Shown here piece by piece: positions 24,070-32,970 of a stretch of 33,907 nucleotides of DNA. Each line of letters opens with the position of its first letter. The first letter of the stretch is position 1. Under the pieces are notes generated by a model, which worked only from the letters and a program-made list of their open reading frames with translations, was not told the origin of the DNA and did no database searches. The stretch comes from Lachnospiraceae bacterium UBA1766. GTDB taxonomy: Bacteria > Bacillota > Clostridia > Lachnospirales > Lachnospiraceae. A program made the position numbers and the translations under genes. The stretch spans positions 1 through 33,907 of the forward strand of contig DCGY01000002.1 in assembly GCA_002314715.1 (NCBI GenBank), written 5' to 3'.

Positions 24070-25974
24070 TTATCTTGTAGTTGCGAAACCGGTCTCTTTC
24101 TTTATTCGCATTTTGTTTTTATACATTTCGGAATCCGCCTCACAAAGCAATGTATCCACGGTGAAATCTTCTCCACTCTTCTTACAGCAAATACCCACAC
24201 TGATATAAATGGGATATTCCTTACCGGAGTTGTAATTAAAGTTTGTGGTTGCCGCCCACAAATCCGCCTGGTAATTTTCAAACGTCTCGTCATCAAAATC
24301 ACCAATTGCCACCTTTACAAACTCATCACCGCCGATTCGGAAATTTTCCTCGCGAATTGTACCTTTGATTCTGGTACTGCTAAATATTCTCGCAGCTTCC
24401 TTAATGGCTACGTCCCCCTCATTATGGCCGAAATTATCGTTGATGTACTTCAGGCCGTTCATATCTCCAAGGGCAATGCATACATGTACATTCTGTCTTT
24501 CTGCCTGAGCTATCAGTTCATCCACATGCTTTGAAAAACCGTTACGATTATTCAAACCGGTCATAACATCGGTTTTATACATATGATTTACACTCTGCAT
24601 CTTGCACTGGGATTCAATTGCACTGACAATGTCTCTTACAAAATAATTCCAAAGGAAATCATATTGTTTTTTATCATCGCCGATATCAATCACCAGGTAT
24701 CCGTAATCCTTGTCATAAAAATGCAGCTCACGGAAAAAATATGCGGAAGGGGTTCCGTTTTTCAAAAACAGCTCCGGCAACATCATCTGTTTTGGGAATG
24801 CTATATTGGAGCCTACATGCTGATCAATTTCTCCATCCGGAAGTGTTTTCTGATAACAATACAATTGCACCATATCCGACTTGGCGATTGTATCGTTGGT
24901 ACGACCGGGATCATCCCATCCATCATACATACAGAAATACATTCCATTGGTCTTTTTGAAGTATGTATAATAATCCGAAAGTGACCAAAAAATATCTTCC
25001 ATATGATCACACTTATGCAATACTTCATTGATGTCATTAATTTCACTGAAATATCCAAATTCAAACTGGATAGCGGTTTCATCAATTTTTGAGAAATCAT
25101 ATTCCAAAAAAGGTACACATCCGCAGGTAAGTCGGAAGTTTTCATTTACATCGCACGGGATGGAATATTCTTTATCCTCAATTGTCTGACCCTCTGCCCA
25201 GTCAATAATTGCCTTGCAAGCTGCTGCTCCTGCATTCCTGGGGTTTTTGATGACAGAAGAAATATATTGGAACCGATTTAGTTCCGTTGCAAAACAACCC
25301 AACAAAACTGCATCCGGTGCATATAATTTTCTTTTCTGCAAAGCTTTATATACACTGTCTGCCATATATTCATTCGCGCAAAGAATTGCTTCCGGTAATC
25401 CTTCCTCCGAATCCAATAACTGTTGCACAAAATTATCGCCTTGATTAATCCAAAAATCGCCATAATATGTCCATGCTTTTGGCACAAACAGGCCATTTTT
25501 CTTCATTGTCTCTTTAAAGACTTCCAATCTTTTTTCCGCGTGAGGATGACCTTCAATACCGGTCATAAATGCAACTCGTTTGCAATGATGTTGCTGAATA
25601 AAGTGCTCTGTCAGCGCAATGATTCCGTTTGTATCCTCACTAAAAAACGAAGGGATACCCTCTAGTTTTTCATCTACTGTAACAATATGGCCCCCTTTAT
25701 CTCGGAAACCATATACGATTTGATTCACATCTTCCTCCAGTGCATCCTCAGTGAAGGTATCCGGAAGATAAATCAAACCTTCTATCAAATCAAAGTTGAT
25801 TAAATCAAATATACGATACTCATTTTCATCCTGCATAGACGGAATCGAAAACACTGCCACATTCATATCATTTTCGAAAGCAACCTGATAGATTCCTTCC
25901 AGGACATTTGTCTGATATTCTCTTTCCGGTCTGGCCAAAATAACACCAATACATTTTCTGGACTTCTTGGTCAT
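24070..25974 (-). CDS. LacI-like substrate-binding domain - GGDEF diguanylate cyclase
   Basis: 634 residues, no signal peptide or membrane helix. About 1-285 is a periplasmic-binding-protein/LacI-type ligand domain without the DNA-binding head (CIGVILARPEREYQTNVLEG, then RVAFMTGIEGHPHAEKRLEVF and AILCANEYMADSVYKAL). About 290-460 is a GAF-like or undefined linking region. The GGDEF domain ends the protein: DVMTGLNNRNGF, ALGDMNGLKYINDNFGHNEGD and RIGGDEF (GGDEF at 548-552), so all catalytic residues for making c-di-GMP are present. No RxxD inhibitory site precedes GGDEF. The design implies cytosolic sugar sensing driving c-di-GMP synthesis. GAGGATAACTT precedes the ATG. Confidence 0.9.
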   Translation of the reverse strand: MTKKSRKCIGVILARPEREYQTNVLEGIYQVAFENDMNVAVFSIPSMQDENEYRIFDLINFDLIEGLIYLPDTFTEDALEEDVNQIVYGFRDKGGHIVTVDEKLEGIPSFFSEDTNGIIALTEHFIQQHHCKRVAFMTGIEGHPHAEKRLEVFKETMKKNGLFVPKAWTYYGDFWINQGDNFVQQLLDSEEGLPEAILCANEYMADSVYKALQKRKLYAPDAVLLGCFATELNRFQYISSVIKNPRNAGAAACKAIIDWAEGQTIEDKEYSIPCDVNENFRLTCGCVPFLEYDFSKIDETAIQFEFGYFSEINDINEVLHKCDHMEDIFWSLSDYYTYFKKTNGMYFCMYDGWDDPGRTNDTIAKSDMVQLYCYQKTLPDGEIDQHVGSNIAFPKQMMLPELFLKNGTPSAYFFRELHFYDKDYGYLVIDIGDDKKQYDFLWNYFVRDIVSAIESQCKMQSVNHMYKTDVMTGLNNRNGFSKHVDELIAQAERQNVHVCIALGDMNGLKYINDNFGHNEGDVAIKEAARIFSSTRIKGTIREENFRIGGDEFVKVAIGDFDDETFENYQADLWAATTNFNYNSGKEYPIYISVGICCKKSGEDFTVDTLLCEADSEMYKNKMRIKKETGFATTR

Positions 25975-26018
25975 AAGTTATCCTCATTTTCTGATGATAA
26001 TTGCAATAAACAAGTAAC

Positions 26019-26050
26019 GGGAAGAAAGAAGCAGCTGCTCCTCTCTTCCC
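26019..26050 (-). terminator. Terminator-like hairpin after oadA
   Basis: A near-perfect palindrome: two 16-base arms pair fully in minus-strand RNA with two G-U wobbles and no separate loop (AGCAGCTGCT at the centre). The sequence after it is only moderately T-rich. It separates the decarboxylase operon from the sensor-GGDEF gene. Confidence 0.6.
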
Positions 26051-26063
26051 ATATAGAAACTAA

Positions 26064-27491
26064 TTAAACAGGATATGCTCCGTTCTTGGTATCTGCAACG
26101 GTCATATCAACCTTTTCCTGCTGCGCCTGACGATACTTGAAGAAGTCAGTAGCAACCTGAGGGAATAATGCGTAGGACAATACGTCTTCATCCTGCTGCT
26201 TCCACTCGGACATTTCACCTTCCAGCTTATCCATCTCGTTTTCAAGAGTATCTGCGAAACGGCAGGTAATTCTCTCTACACCGGGGATAACCTTATTGAT
26301 AATTTCCTGGCTCATAGGTTTAACGGTCTGACCATACTCTCCACGAAGAACAGCCTTGGTCTCCTTGGTCGCCATCTTATATCTCTCTCCCATCAATACG
26401 TTAAATACAGCCTGTGTACCAACGATCTGGGAAGAAGGAGTTACAAGCGGAGGCTCACCAAGGTCCTTACGAACCTGAGGGATTTCCTTCAATACATCAT
26501 AATACTTATCTTCTGCATTCTGCTCCTTCAACTGGCTAACCATATTGGAAAGCATACCGCCGGGTACCTGATAAAGAAGAGTCTTAATATCAACGCCCAT
26601 AACCTTCGGATTCAAAAGGCCGCTCTTTAAGCACTCATCTCTGTAAGGACGGAAGTAATCTGCGATTTCTGCGAGTAAGTTCTGGTCAAATCCGGTATCG
26701 TATTCGGTACCACGGAAGGTTTCAACCATAACTTCGGTAGCAGGCTGTGAAGTACCCATAGCGAAAGGACTCATAGCGGTATCGATTACATCAACACCTG
26801 CCTCTACTGCCTTCAGATAGGTCATACTAGCCACACCGGAAGTATAGTGAGTATGCAACTGGATCGGAAGCTTTGTATTCTCCTTCATTGCCTTGATTAA
26901 TTCTGCAGCCTTGTAAGGAACAAGAAGTCCTGCCATATCCTTGATACAGATGGAATCTGCACCCATCTCCTCGATATTCTTTGCCATATTTGCCCAGTAC
27001 TCAAGAGTATATGCATCACCTAAGGTATATGACAAAGCGATCTGTGCATGGCCACGGCCTTCCTGCTGCTTCATCTTTGTGGTAGCCTTAACAGCTTCCT
27101 GCAGGTTACGAAGATCGTTTAAACAGTCGAAAATACGAATGATATCAATACCATTGGAAATAGACTTCTGAACGAAAGCATCTACTACATCATCTGCATA
27201 AGGTCTGTAACCCAAAATGTTCTGACCACGGAACAGCATCTGTAACTGTGTATTCTTGAAGCCATCACGCAATTTACGAAGTCTGTCCCAAGGATCTTCC
27301 TTCAGGAAACGAAGAGATGCATCGAAGGTAGCACCACCCCAGCACTCTACGGAATGATATCCAACCTTATCCATCTTCTCTACGATAGGAAGCATGAATT
27401 CGGTAGGCATTCTGGTTGCAATCAAAGACTGATGTGCATCACGCAGAATTGTTTCCGTAATCTTAATCGGTTTTTTATTAATTTCTGACAT
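26064..27491 (-). CDS. oadA: Oxaloacetate decarboxylase alpha / transcarboxylase 5S-type carboxyltransferase
   Basis: 475 residues, the pyruvate/oxaloacetate carboxyltransferase barrel without the attached biotin domain that longer OadA proteins have. ETILRDAHQSLIATRM (D18, H19-Q) and the catalytic lysine K184 in ICIKDMAGLL are present, as are H213 and H215 in QLHTHYTSG for the metal. It moves CO2 between oxaloacetate/pyruvate and carboxybiotin. The biotin is on the separate carrier encoded two genes upstream, so this may be the oxaloacetate side of a Na+ pump or of a methylmalonyl-CoA transcarboxylase. GGAGGAATT precedes the ATG. Last gene of the five-gene operon. Confidence 0.9.
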   Translation of the reverse strand: MSEINKKPIKITETILRDAHQSLIATRMPTEFMLPIVEKMDKVGYHSVECWGGATFDASLRFLKEDPWDRLRKLRDGFKNTQLQMLFRGQNILGYRPYADDVVDAFVQKSISNGIDIIRIFDCLNDLRNLQEAVKATTKMKQQEGRGHAQIALSYTLGDAYTLEYWANMAKNIEEMGADSICIKDMAGLLVPYKAAELIKAMKENTKLPIQLHTHYTSGVASMTYLKAVEAGVDVIDTAMSPFAMGTSQPATEVMVETFRGTEYDTGFDQNLLAEIADYFRPYRDECLKSGLLNPKVMGVDIKTLLYQVPGGMLSNMVSQLKEQNAEDKYYDVLKEIPQVRKDLGEPPLVTPSSQIVGTQAVFNVLMGERYKMATKETKAVLRGEYGQTVKPMSQEIINKVIPGVERITCRFADTLENEMDKLEGEMSEWKQQDEDVLSYALFPQVATDFFKYRQAQQEKVDMTVADTKNGAYPV

Positions 27492-27546
27492 TTACGAATT
27501 CCTCCATCTAAAATTATTCAATCGAATCAATTGCCTTTATTGCGCT

Positions 27547-28698
27547 TTAGAATACTCCGAAGATAGCCATGAATGTACCGGCTGCTACCGCAGTACCGAT
27601 AACACCTGCTACGTTAGGTCCCATCGCATGCATCAAAAGGAAGTTTGTAGGATCTGCTTCCGCACCAACCTTCTGAGATACACGTGCTGCCATGGGAACT
27701 GCAGATACACCGGCGGAACCAATCAGAGGATTTACCTTTCCCTTGGTAGCTACACACATAAGCTTACCGAAAAGAATACCTGCAATGGTACCGAATACGA
27801 ATGCTGCAAGACCAAGTGCAACAATCTTTAGAGTATCAAGATTTAAGAATGCCTCAGCACTTGTGGTAGCACCAACGGAAGTACCAAGAATAATAACTAC
27901 GATATACATCAAAGCGTTAGATGCGGTATCTGTTAACTGTCTTACTACACCGGACTCTCTGAAGAGGTTACCAAGCATCAACATACCTACAAGAGGTGCT
28001 GTGGTAGGAAGAATCAAACCTACAATAATGGTAACAACAATAGGGAATAAGATTTTCTCCAGCTTTGTTACAGGACGAAGCTGGCTCATCTTAATCTTTC
28101 TCTCCTTCTCCGTTGTAAACAACTTCATGAAAGGAGGCTGGATAATCGGAACAAGTGACATATAAGAATATGCCGCTACTGCGATAGGTCCCATAATCGC
28201 CGTCTGTCCAAGCTTACTTGCAAGGAAGATGGAGGTAGGTCCGTCAGCACCACCGATAATGGAAACTGCCGCAGCCTGCATGTCGTTGAAGCCAAGGACA
28301 ATTGCAAGAAAGTATGCTGCAAAGATACCAAACTGAGCAGCCGCTCCAAGAAGGAAGCTCTTGGGGTTTGCAATCAAAGGACCAAAGTCTGTCATGGCAC
28401 CAACACCCATGAAAATCAAGGAAGGAAGGATTGCCCACTCATCCAAGATATAGAAATAATGCAACAAACCACCGACACCGTTTGCTGCGTCCTCAGGACT
28501 CAGCATAATGTCAGGATAGATATTTACCAAAAGCATACCAAACGCGATCGGAGTTAAAAGCAACGGCTCAAATCCATGTCTGATAGCCAGGTATAAGAAA
28601 AAGCATGCAACTGCAATCATTACGTAATTTCCCCAGGTCAGGTTAAAAAACGCTGTCTGATGAAGCAAGTTGCCAAAAGTATTTAATATATACTCCAT
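27547..28698 (-). CDS. oadB: Sodium-pumping decarboxylase beta subunit
   Basis: 383 residues, about nine to eleven membrane helices. The family signatures GGADGPTSIFLASKL (with the aspartate essential in ion transfer) and GSAGVSAVPMAAR are both present, and NFLLMHAMGPNVAGVIG closes the protein. It decarboxylates carboxybiotin and exports Na+. The same type of subunit serves oxaloacetate, methylmalonyl-CoA and glutaconyl-CoA decarboxylases, so the name oadB is by family. AGGAGGTCGACCA precedes the ATG. Confidence 0.93.
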   Translation of the reverse strand: MEYILNTFGNLLHQTAFFNLTWGNYVMIAVACFFLYLAIRHGFEPLLLTPIAFGMLLVNIYPDIMLSPEDAANGVGGLLHYFYILDEWAILPSLIFMGVGAMTDFGPLIANPKSFLLGAAAQFGIFAAYFLAIVLGFNDMQAAAVSIIGGADGPTSIFLASKLGQTAIMGPIAVAAYSYMSLVPIIQPPFMKLFTTEKERKIKMSQLRPVTKLEKILFPIVVTIIVGLILPTTAPLVGMLMLGNLFRESGVVRQLTDTASNALMYIVVIILGTSVGATTSAEAFLNLDTLKIVALGLAAFVFGTIAGILFGKLMCVATKGKVNPLIGSAGVSAVPMAARVSQKVGAEADPTNFLLMHAMGPNVAGVIGTAVAAGTFMAIFGVF

Positions 28699-28740
28699 TG
28701 GTCGACCTCCTGATGTCTATTTATAAAAGCTTCACCTGGA

Positions 28741-29118
28741 TTAATTTAAGGTTGCCAGTAATGCACCGGCTTCAATTGCGTCACCAACGGATACATTAAT
28801 GCTTGCTACAGTACCATCCTGAGGAGCTACTACAGGGATTTCCATCTTCATAGCTTCAAGAATAATAACAGCGTCACCCTTCTTTACAGCCTGTCCAACA
28901 CTGGCTTCAACCTTGAACACCTTACCTGCTGCACCTGCTTCAATCTTTACACTGCCTGCTGCGCCTGCACTTGCTGCGGGAGCTGCTGCAGCCTTGGGAG
29001 CTGCTACTGCCTTGGGAGCTGCGGGAGCCTTCGCTGCTACGGGAGCCCCACCGGTCTGTCCCTCTTCTACAACAACATCATATACGTTTCCATTTACGGT
29101 AATGGTATAGTTTTTCAT
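28741..29118 (-). CDS. Biotin carboxyl carrier protein of the decarboxylase
   Basis: 125 residues: a short N-terminal beta part (1-22), a flexible Ala/Pro/Lys-rich linker (about 25-56) and a biotinyl domain (about 57-125). The biotin attachment motif is LEAMKMEI with K91. Similar proteins are the gamma or 1.3S subunits of Na+ decarboxylases and transcarboxylases. It can carry CO2 between the two carboxyltransferases of this operon and the OadB pump. AAGGAGATT precedes the ATG. The high-alanine linker makes its opposite strand look like an open frame, which I disregard. Confidence 0.95.
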   Translation of the reverse strand: MKNYTITVNGNVYDVVVEEGQTGGAPVAAKAPAAPKAVAAPKAAAAPAASAGAAGSVKIEAGAAGKVFKVEASVGQAVKKGDAVIILEAMKMEIPVVAPQDGTVASINVSVGDAIEAGALLATLN

Positions 29119-29156
29119 AAATTTAATCTCCTTCTGCCTATTATCGGCCTACTTTA

Positions 29157-29942
29157 CTAATATCTTCTACGAATAGAACGAACAACATATCCGCTTGCAT
29201 TTCCGGATCCTTCGTAAGCTGCAATTGCTGCTGCAATAACTGCTACAAGTTCGGTATCATCGGACTCTTCAATTACTTCTTCCTGCTTGGTAATCTGAGC
29301 TACTGCATTATCAATTCCGGTAGGCTTCTCTTCTTTCTTTGCAAGAGCCTTCTGAATCTTGGGAATGAATCCAAACAATGCAATGATTAAGCTGATACCG
29401 ATTAATACGCAGAATACAGTGGTCATACCGATTAAGGTATTCAGACCTGCTTTTCCCATAGACTCACCGAAAGTAGAATCCGGAGTCAGGGAAGCACTTT
29501 CCAACTTTAAGAACATATCGTTGGATAAAATCATTTCAATTTTTGCGTTTTTCTTTTCACCGTTAACGGGAATAGACATGATAATCTGTTTTCCGTCGAT
29601 TTTGGACTCAATTTCAACATTTTCATCAATGGAGATAGTACCGATATTCTTGCCATTCAAGTTGAAAGAATCCGCAGCGGACTTGAAGCCGTTTCCGTCA
29701 ATAATCAATCCGTAGTACTGTTCAAAAATGTATTCCAGTTCTTCTGCAGTATACTCAGAATTCTGTGTCTGCATTTCATCATCAAGAAACTCGGAAAGAA
29801 TCGGAATATATCCCTCAAGCGCTATGCTTTCTGCATTTGTCAGCTTCTGCTGTTCATACTCTGTATAGGTTGTCTCCTTACCGCATGCAGATAAGCCAAG
29901 AACGCAGGTGATTACGCAAATAAAGGTTAATAATTTCTTCAT
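29157..29942 (-). CDS. OadG-family subunit with lipoprotein-type ectodomain
   Basis: 261 residues, much longer than the usual OadG (roughly 80-120). It starts with a lipoprotein signal, CVLGLSAC with C20, then an ectodomain of about 145 residues that I do not recognise with confidence. One membrane helix follows (about 168-195, TTVFCVLIGISLIIALFGF), then a cytosolic charged linker and the OadG-type end ELVAVIAAAIAAYEGS with a basic VVRSIRRRY tail. OadG proteins tether the carboxyltransferase to OadB and stabilise the complex. It sits between the first carboxyltransferase gene (15-base gap) and the biotin carrier. Confidence 0.7.
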   Translation of the reverse strand: MKKLLTFICVITCVLGLSACGKETTYTEYEQQKLTNAESIALEGYIPILSEFLDDEMQTQNSEYTAEELEYIFEQYYGLIIDGNGFKSAADSFNLNGKNIGTISIDENVEIESKIDGKQIIMSIPVNGEKKNAKIEMILSNDMFLKLESASLTPDSTFGESMGKAGLNTLIGMTTVFCVLIGISLIIALFGFIPKIQKALAKKEEKPTGIDNAVAQITKQEEVIEESDDTELVAVIAAAIAAYEGSGNASGYVVRSIRRRY

Positions 29943-29957
29943 GCTACAACACCCTTT

Positions 29958-31388
29958 CTAGACGGTTCCGTGCTTCTTTGCAGGACGGTCTTCGATCTTT
30001 GTGGACAACATTTCGAAAGCACCGATAACATACTTTCTGGTTTCTGCCGCATCAATAATCTGATCTACATAACCTCTTCTCGCTGCACTTACCACATTGC
30101 TCTGAAGTGCTGCGTATTCAGCTGCCTTTTCATTAATTACGTCAGCGCCCTGGCCTTCGTACATAATCTTTGCTGCAAGCTTTCCATCCATGGTACCGAT
30201 TTCTGCGGTAGGCCATGCCATAACCAAATCCGCGCCGATTGCCTTGGAGTTCATAGCTACATATGCAGAACCGTATGCCTTGCCGATTACCACATTTACC
30301 TTGGGAACGGTTGCATTTGCGAATGCATAGGTAAGCTTTGCTACTGCTTTTGCAATAGACTTCTCAGAGCACATGGTTGCTTCATAACCGGTTACATTGG
30401 TAAGAGTCAATACAGGGATTTCAAAAGCATCACAGAAATCAACGAAATCTGCCGCCTTCTCACAACCCTTCTTGGTTAATACGGTTCCAAGCTTCTCTGC
30501 AACCTTGCCTTCTTCGTCACATACTTCGCTGCGGTTTGCAACCACACCTACGGTAGCGCCGTTTAAGCGAATAAATCCGGTAACCATTTCCTTTGCATAA
30601 TCTGCTTTCACTTCAAAGAAGTTATTGTTGTCAGCAAGGATGGTTGCTGCAATAGAGGTATCTCCTACACAACCTTCAATTTCAGGATTTACTCTGTTCA
30701 GGTCATCTTCGCATTCAACAAGGAAGCTTGCGTTGTCTTCGTTGTTGGAAGGAAGCATATCTACCAATTCTCTGATTTTTGCGAAGATGGTTGCCTCATC
30801 TGCAACAACATCCACAATGCCACTCTCTTTTGCCTGGAACTCTGCGGATGCGGTGTCACACTTGGTAACAACGTTTCCGTCCAATGCATTGGGAGCATTT
30901 ACAAATAATTTTGCTTTGTCAGCCATAAAAGTAAAATCGGTCATGGTAGGGAATAATCCAAGACCACCACCGCAAGTACCCAAAATAGCGGTAATCTGAG
31001 GAATAACGCCGGATGCGTTTGCCTGCTTTAAATAAATGTTACCAAATGCAGCAAGTGCATCGGTAGCCTCCTGCAGTCTAAGACCGGCAGAATCGATTAA
31101 GCCGATTACAGGTGCTCCTGTTTTCATAGCTAAATCATAGAGGTTGGCAATCTTCTTTGCATGCATTTCGCCGATCGTACCATTCAATACGGATACATCC
31201 TGGCTATATACATACACAAGATTACCTTCGATAACTCCATAACCTGTGATACATCCATCAGAAGGAGTTTCAGTGGGTTTCATATTAAAATCGGTAGATC
31301 TTGCAGTGATAAGTGCACCGATTTCTACGAAACTGTTGTCATCGAGCAAAGAAGCAATTCTCTGGCTCGCTTTTGAAGTGTTACTCAT
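29958..31388 (-). CDS. Acyl-CoA carboxyltransferase (MmdA / 12S-type)
   Basis: 476 residues, somewhat shorter than typical MmdA or PccB (about 510-520). A crotonase-fold carboxyltransferase: YVYSQDVSVLNGTIGEMHAKKI, VIGLIDSAGLRLQEA, ILGTCGGGLGLFP and VIGKAYGSAYVAMNSKAIGAD are the CoA-binding and oxyanion regions; WPTAEIGTMDGKLAAKI is typical of the C-half. It likely handles methylmalonyl-CoA/propionyl-CoA; glutaconyl-CoA or malonyl-CoA are alternatives. It is the first gene of the operon with an OadG-like protein, biotin carrier, OadB and OadA, so methylmalonyl-CoA decarboxylation or transcarboxylation is the best reading. GGAGGG precedes the ATG. Confidence 0.82.
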   Translation of the reverse strand: MSNTSKASQRIASLLDDNSFVEIGALITARSTDFNMKPTETPSDGCITGYGVIEGNLVYVYSQDVSVLNGTIGEMHAKKIANLYDLAMKTGAPVIGLIDSAGLRLQEATDALAAFGNIYLKQANASGVIPQITAILGTCGGGLGLFPTMTDFTFMADKAKLFVNAPNALDGNVVTKCDTASAEFQAKESGIVDVVADEATIFAKIRELVDMLPSNNEDNASFLVECEDDLNRVNPEIEGCVGDTSIAATILADNNNFFEVKADYAKEMVTGFIRLNGATVGVVANRSEVCDEEGKVAEKLGTVLTKKGCEKAADFVDFCDAFEIPVLTLTNVTGYEATMCSEKSIAKAVAKLTYAFANATVPKVNVVIGKAYGSAYVAMNSKAIGADLVMAWPTAEIGTMDGKLAAKIMYEGQGADVINEKAAEYAALQSNVVSAARRGYVDQIIDAAETRKYVIGAFEMLSTKIEDRPAKKHGTV

Positions 31389-31493
31389 GCTTACAGCCCT
31401 CCATTTATAATAAATAAATAATAACTAATTAAGATTCGAGAATCTGTTTTTCATAAAAATAAAACAAATTCCCCCATGATTAGTATCCTTGAA

Positions 31494-31521
31494 AGTATAA
31501 CATAAAAATCCCGTGAAGCAA
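31494..31521 (-). promoter_or_regulatory. Promoter of the decarboxylase operon
   Basis: TTGCTT (31516-31521), a 16-base spacer and TATACT (31494-31499) on the minus strand. The leader before the ATG at 31388 is about 100 bases, AT-rich, without an obvious riboswitch. Confidence 0.5.
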
Positions 31522-31570
31522 AGCACGAATTATAAAAAAAGTAATATTTTTCAAAAAATAGCAACAAATG

Positions 31571-32911
31571 TTATAAAATCAGTATTTTCCGAAAAATCTG
31601 AGCAACACACCAGGAAAAACTCACCGCCTCCACCCGGTTTTTTGTTCGAATTTCTTTGGAGTAAAGAACAATATCATTTATGCAAAAATCGATTCTTCCC
31701 AAAATCGTATTTTGGCTTATCGGTGCAGATATTTCCGTCTTCATGTAGCACTTCGCAGTCAGCCGGTCTTTTTCCTGTATTAAAAAACCGAAATCTTCAT
31801 TGTTTCCTTCAACATCAATAATTTCCGACTCTGCATACGCCGGCTCCCACAAATCCTCCCCTCTCCCGTTTGGAATCAGGATTGGTTTTCGTACCATCTC
31901 TTCATACTTCTTTTCTTCCCGCAAAAAATCTCCCAATTGATAATGCTCCAGCCCATACTCCATCAGTTTCCTGGTGTCGAACCATTTTAAGTCCTTGTGG
32001 TTTGGCCAGCCACAACCCAGAAGGACTACGATAAAATATCTTCCGTTCCGCTCCAGTGCTCCCACATAGCAATACCCCGCTTCGTTGGTAAATCCTGTTT
32101 TTCCGCTTAAGGCCCCATCCATCATCTGCAGGAAACGATTGTGGTTTTCCAGAAGATAGGTGCGACCGTTTGCCTGAAAGGAATAGGTTTGGGTACGAGT
32201 AATTGTCAAAAACATCTCTTTTTTTTGTGACAACAAAATACAATGCCGCATAAGCCTTGCCAGTTCCACCGCAGTGGTTCCGTGATGGATTCGGATGCTG
32301 CTTCCGTTTTCGCTCTCCGTTTCCTTTGTGGCATCCAAACCGTTTGGTGTCAGGAAGGTTGTTTGGGAACACCCCAGTTCTTTGGCCTTATCATTCATAA
32401 GTGTAAGGAAACACTCCACAGCCGCCAGACTTTCCTCTCGGGTATGATTCCTTATCTTCTCGTTCATATCTTCCGTGCTCACTCCCATCATGAGAGCCCC
32501 AATATTTTCTGCCAGGATTACCGCACTGTCATTATGGGATTCCAACATCAAAGAATACAGCAAATCCTCCACCCGATAGGTTTCTCCCCCGCGGGTTCCA
32601 AGATGTACCTTAGGACTTGATGCTGCATAAGCAGAAACCGTTACCACGGTATCAAGGTTGCAATGCTCCAACACCGTAATGCAGGTCATGATTTTCGTGG
32701 TACTGGCCATCGCCAGCTTTGTATTTTCATTTTTTCCAATCAATACCCGTCCGGAGTTTCCATCCAACAATACCGCCGCATTGGCATACAGTTCCACGGG
32801 AGGCGTTTCCTCTGCAAAAGCCGTAATCCGTATGAAAAAGAGTAACAAAAAAAATCCTCCCGAAAAAAGAATCTTTTTTCGAAAGGACTGTGTTTCACTT
32901 CGTTTTTTCAT
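31571..32911 (-). CDS. dacF: D-alanyl-D-alanine carboxypeptidase (PBP5/DacF family)
   Basis: 446 residues. A signal peptide (about 11-34, cleaved near AFAEE) exports a serine peptidase of family S11. Motifs: S70-T-T-K73 (MASTTKIM), S125-H-N127 (LESHNDSA) and K271-T-G273 (SGKTGFTNEAG). It trims the terminal D-alanine of peptidoglycan stem peptides. A C-terminal beta domain follows, and the last 17 residues form a hydrophobic/amphipathic end (SFSWCVAQIFRKILIL) suited to membrane anchoring. The start is at 32911, with AGGA six bases upstream; the longer frame to 32950 lacks a site. It follows scpB by 59 bases, an arrangement seen in other clostridia. The symbol is by family. Confidence 0.92.
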   Translation of the reverse strand: MKKRSETQSFRKKILFSGGFFLLLFFIRITAFAEETPPVELYANAAVLLDGNSGRVLIGKNENTKLAMASTTKIMTCITVLEHCNLDTVVTVSAYAASSPKVHLGTRGGETYRVEDLLYSLMLESHNDSAVILAENIGALMMGVSTEDMNEKIRNHTREESLAAVECFLTLMNDKAKELGCSQTTFLTPNGLDATKETESENGSSIRIHHGTTAVELARLMRHCILLSQKKEMFLTITRTQTYSFQANGRTYLLENHNRFLQMMDGALSGKTGFTNEAGYCYVGALERNGRYFIVVLLGCGWPNHKDLKWFDTRKLMEYGLEHYQLGDFLREEKKYEEMVRKPILIPNGRGEDLWEPAYAESEIIDVEGNNEDFGFLIQEKDRLTAKCYMKTEISAPISQNTILGRIDFCINDIVLYSKEIRTKNRVEAVSFSWCVAQIFRKILIL

Positions 32912-32970
32912 ATGCTGTCCTATGATAGTTTTTCTGTTAAGCATATGCAAAGGAATCGGTAACTATGCCA

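Noticed and set aside
28960..29050. Repeated GGGAGCTGC-type words as a tandem repeat or CRISPR
   Set aside because: They are codons of the Ala/Pro-rich linker of the biotin carrier, without spacers or fixed period.
28913..29110. Ala-rich plus-strand frame
   Set aside because: Reverse image of the Ala/Pro linker and biotin domain of the carrier protein.
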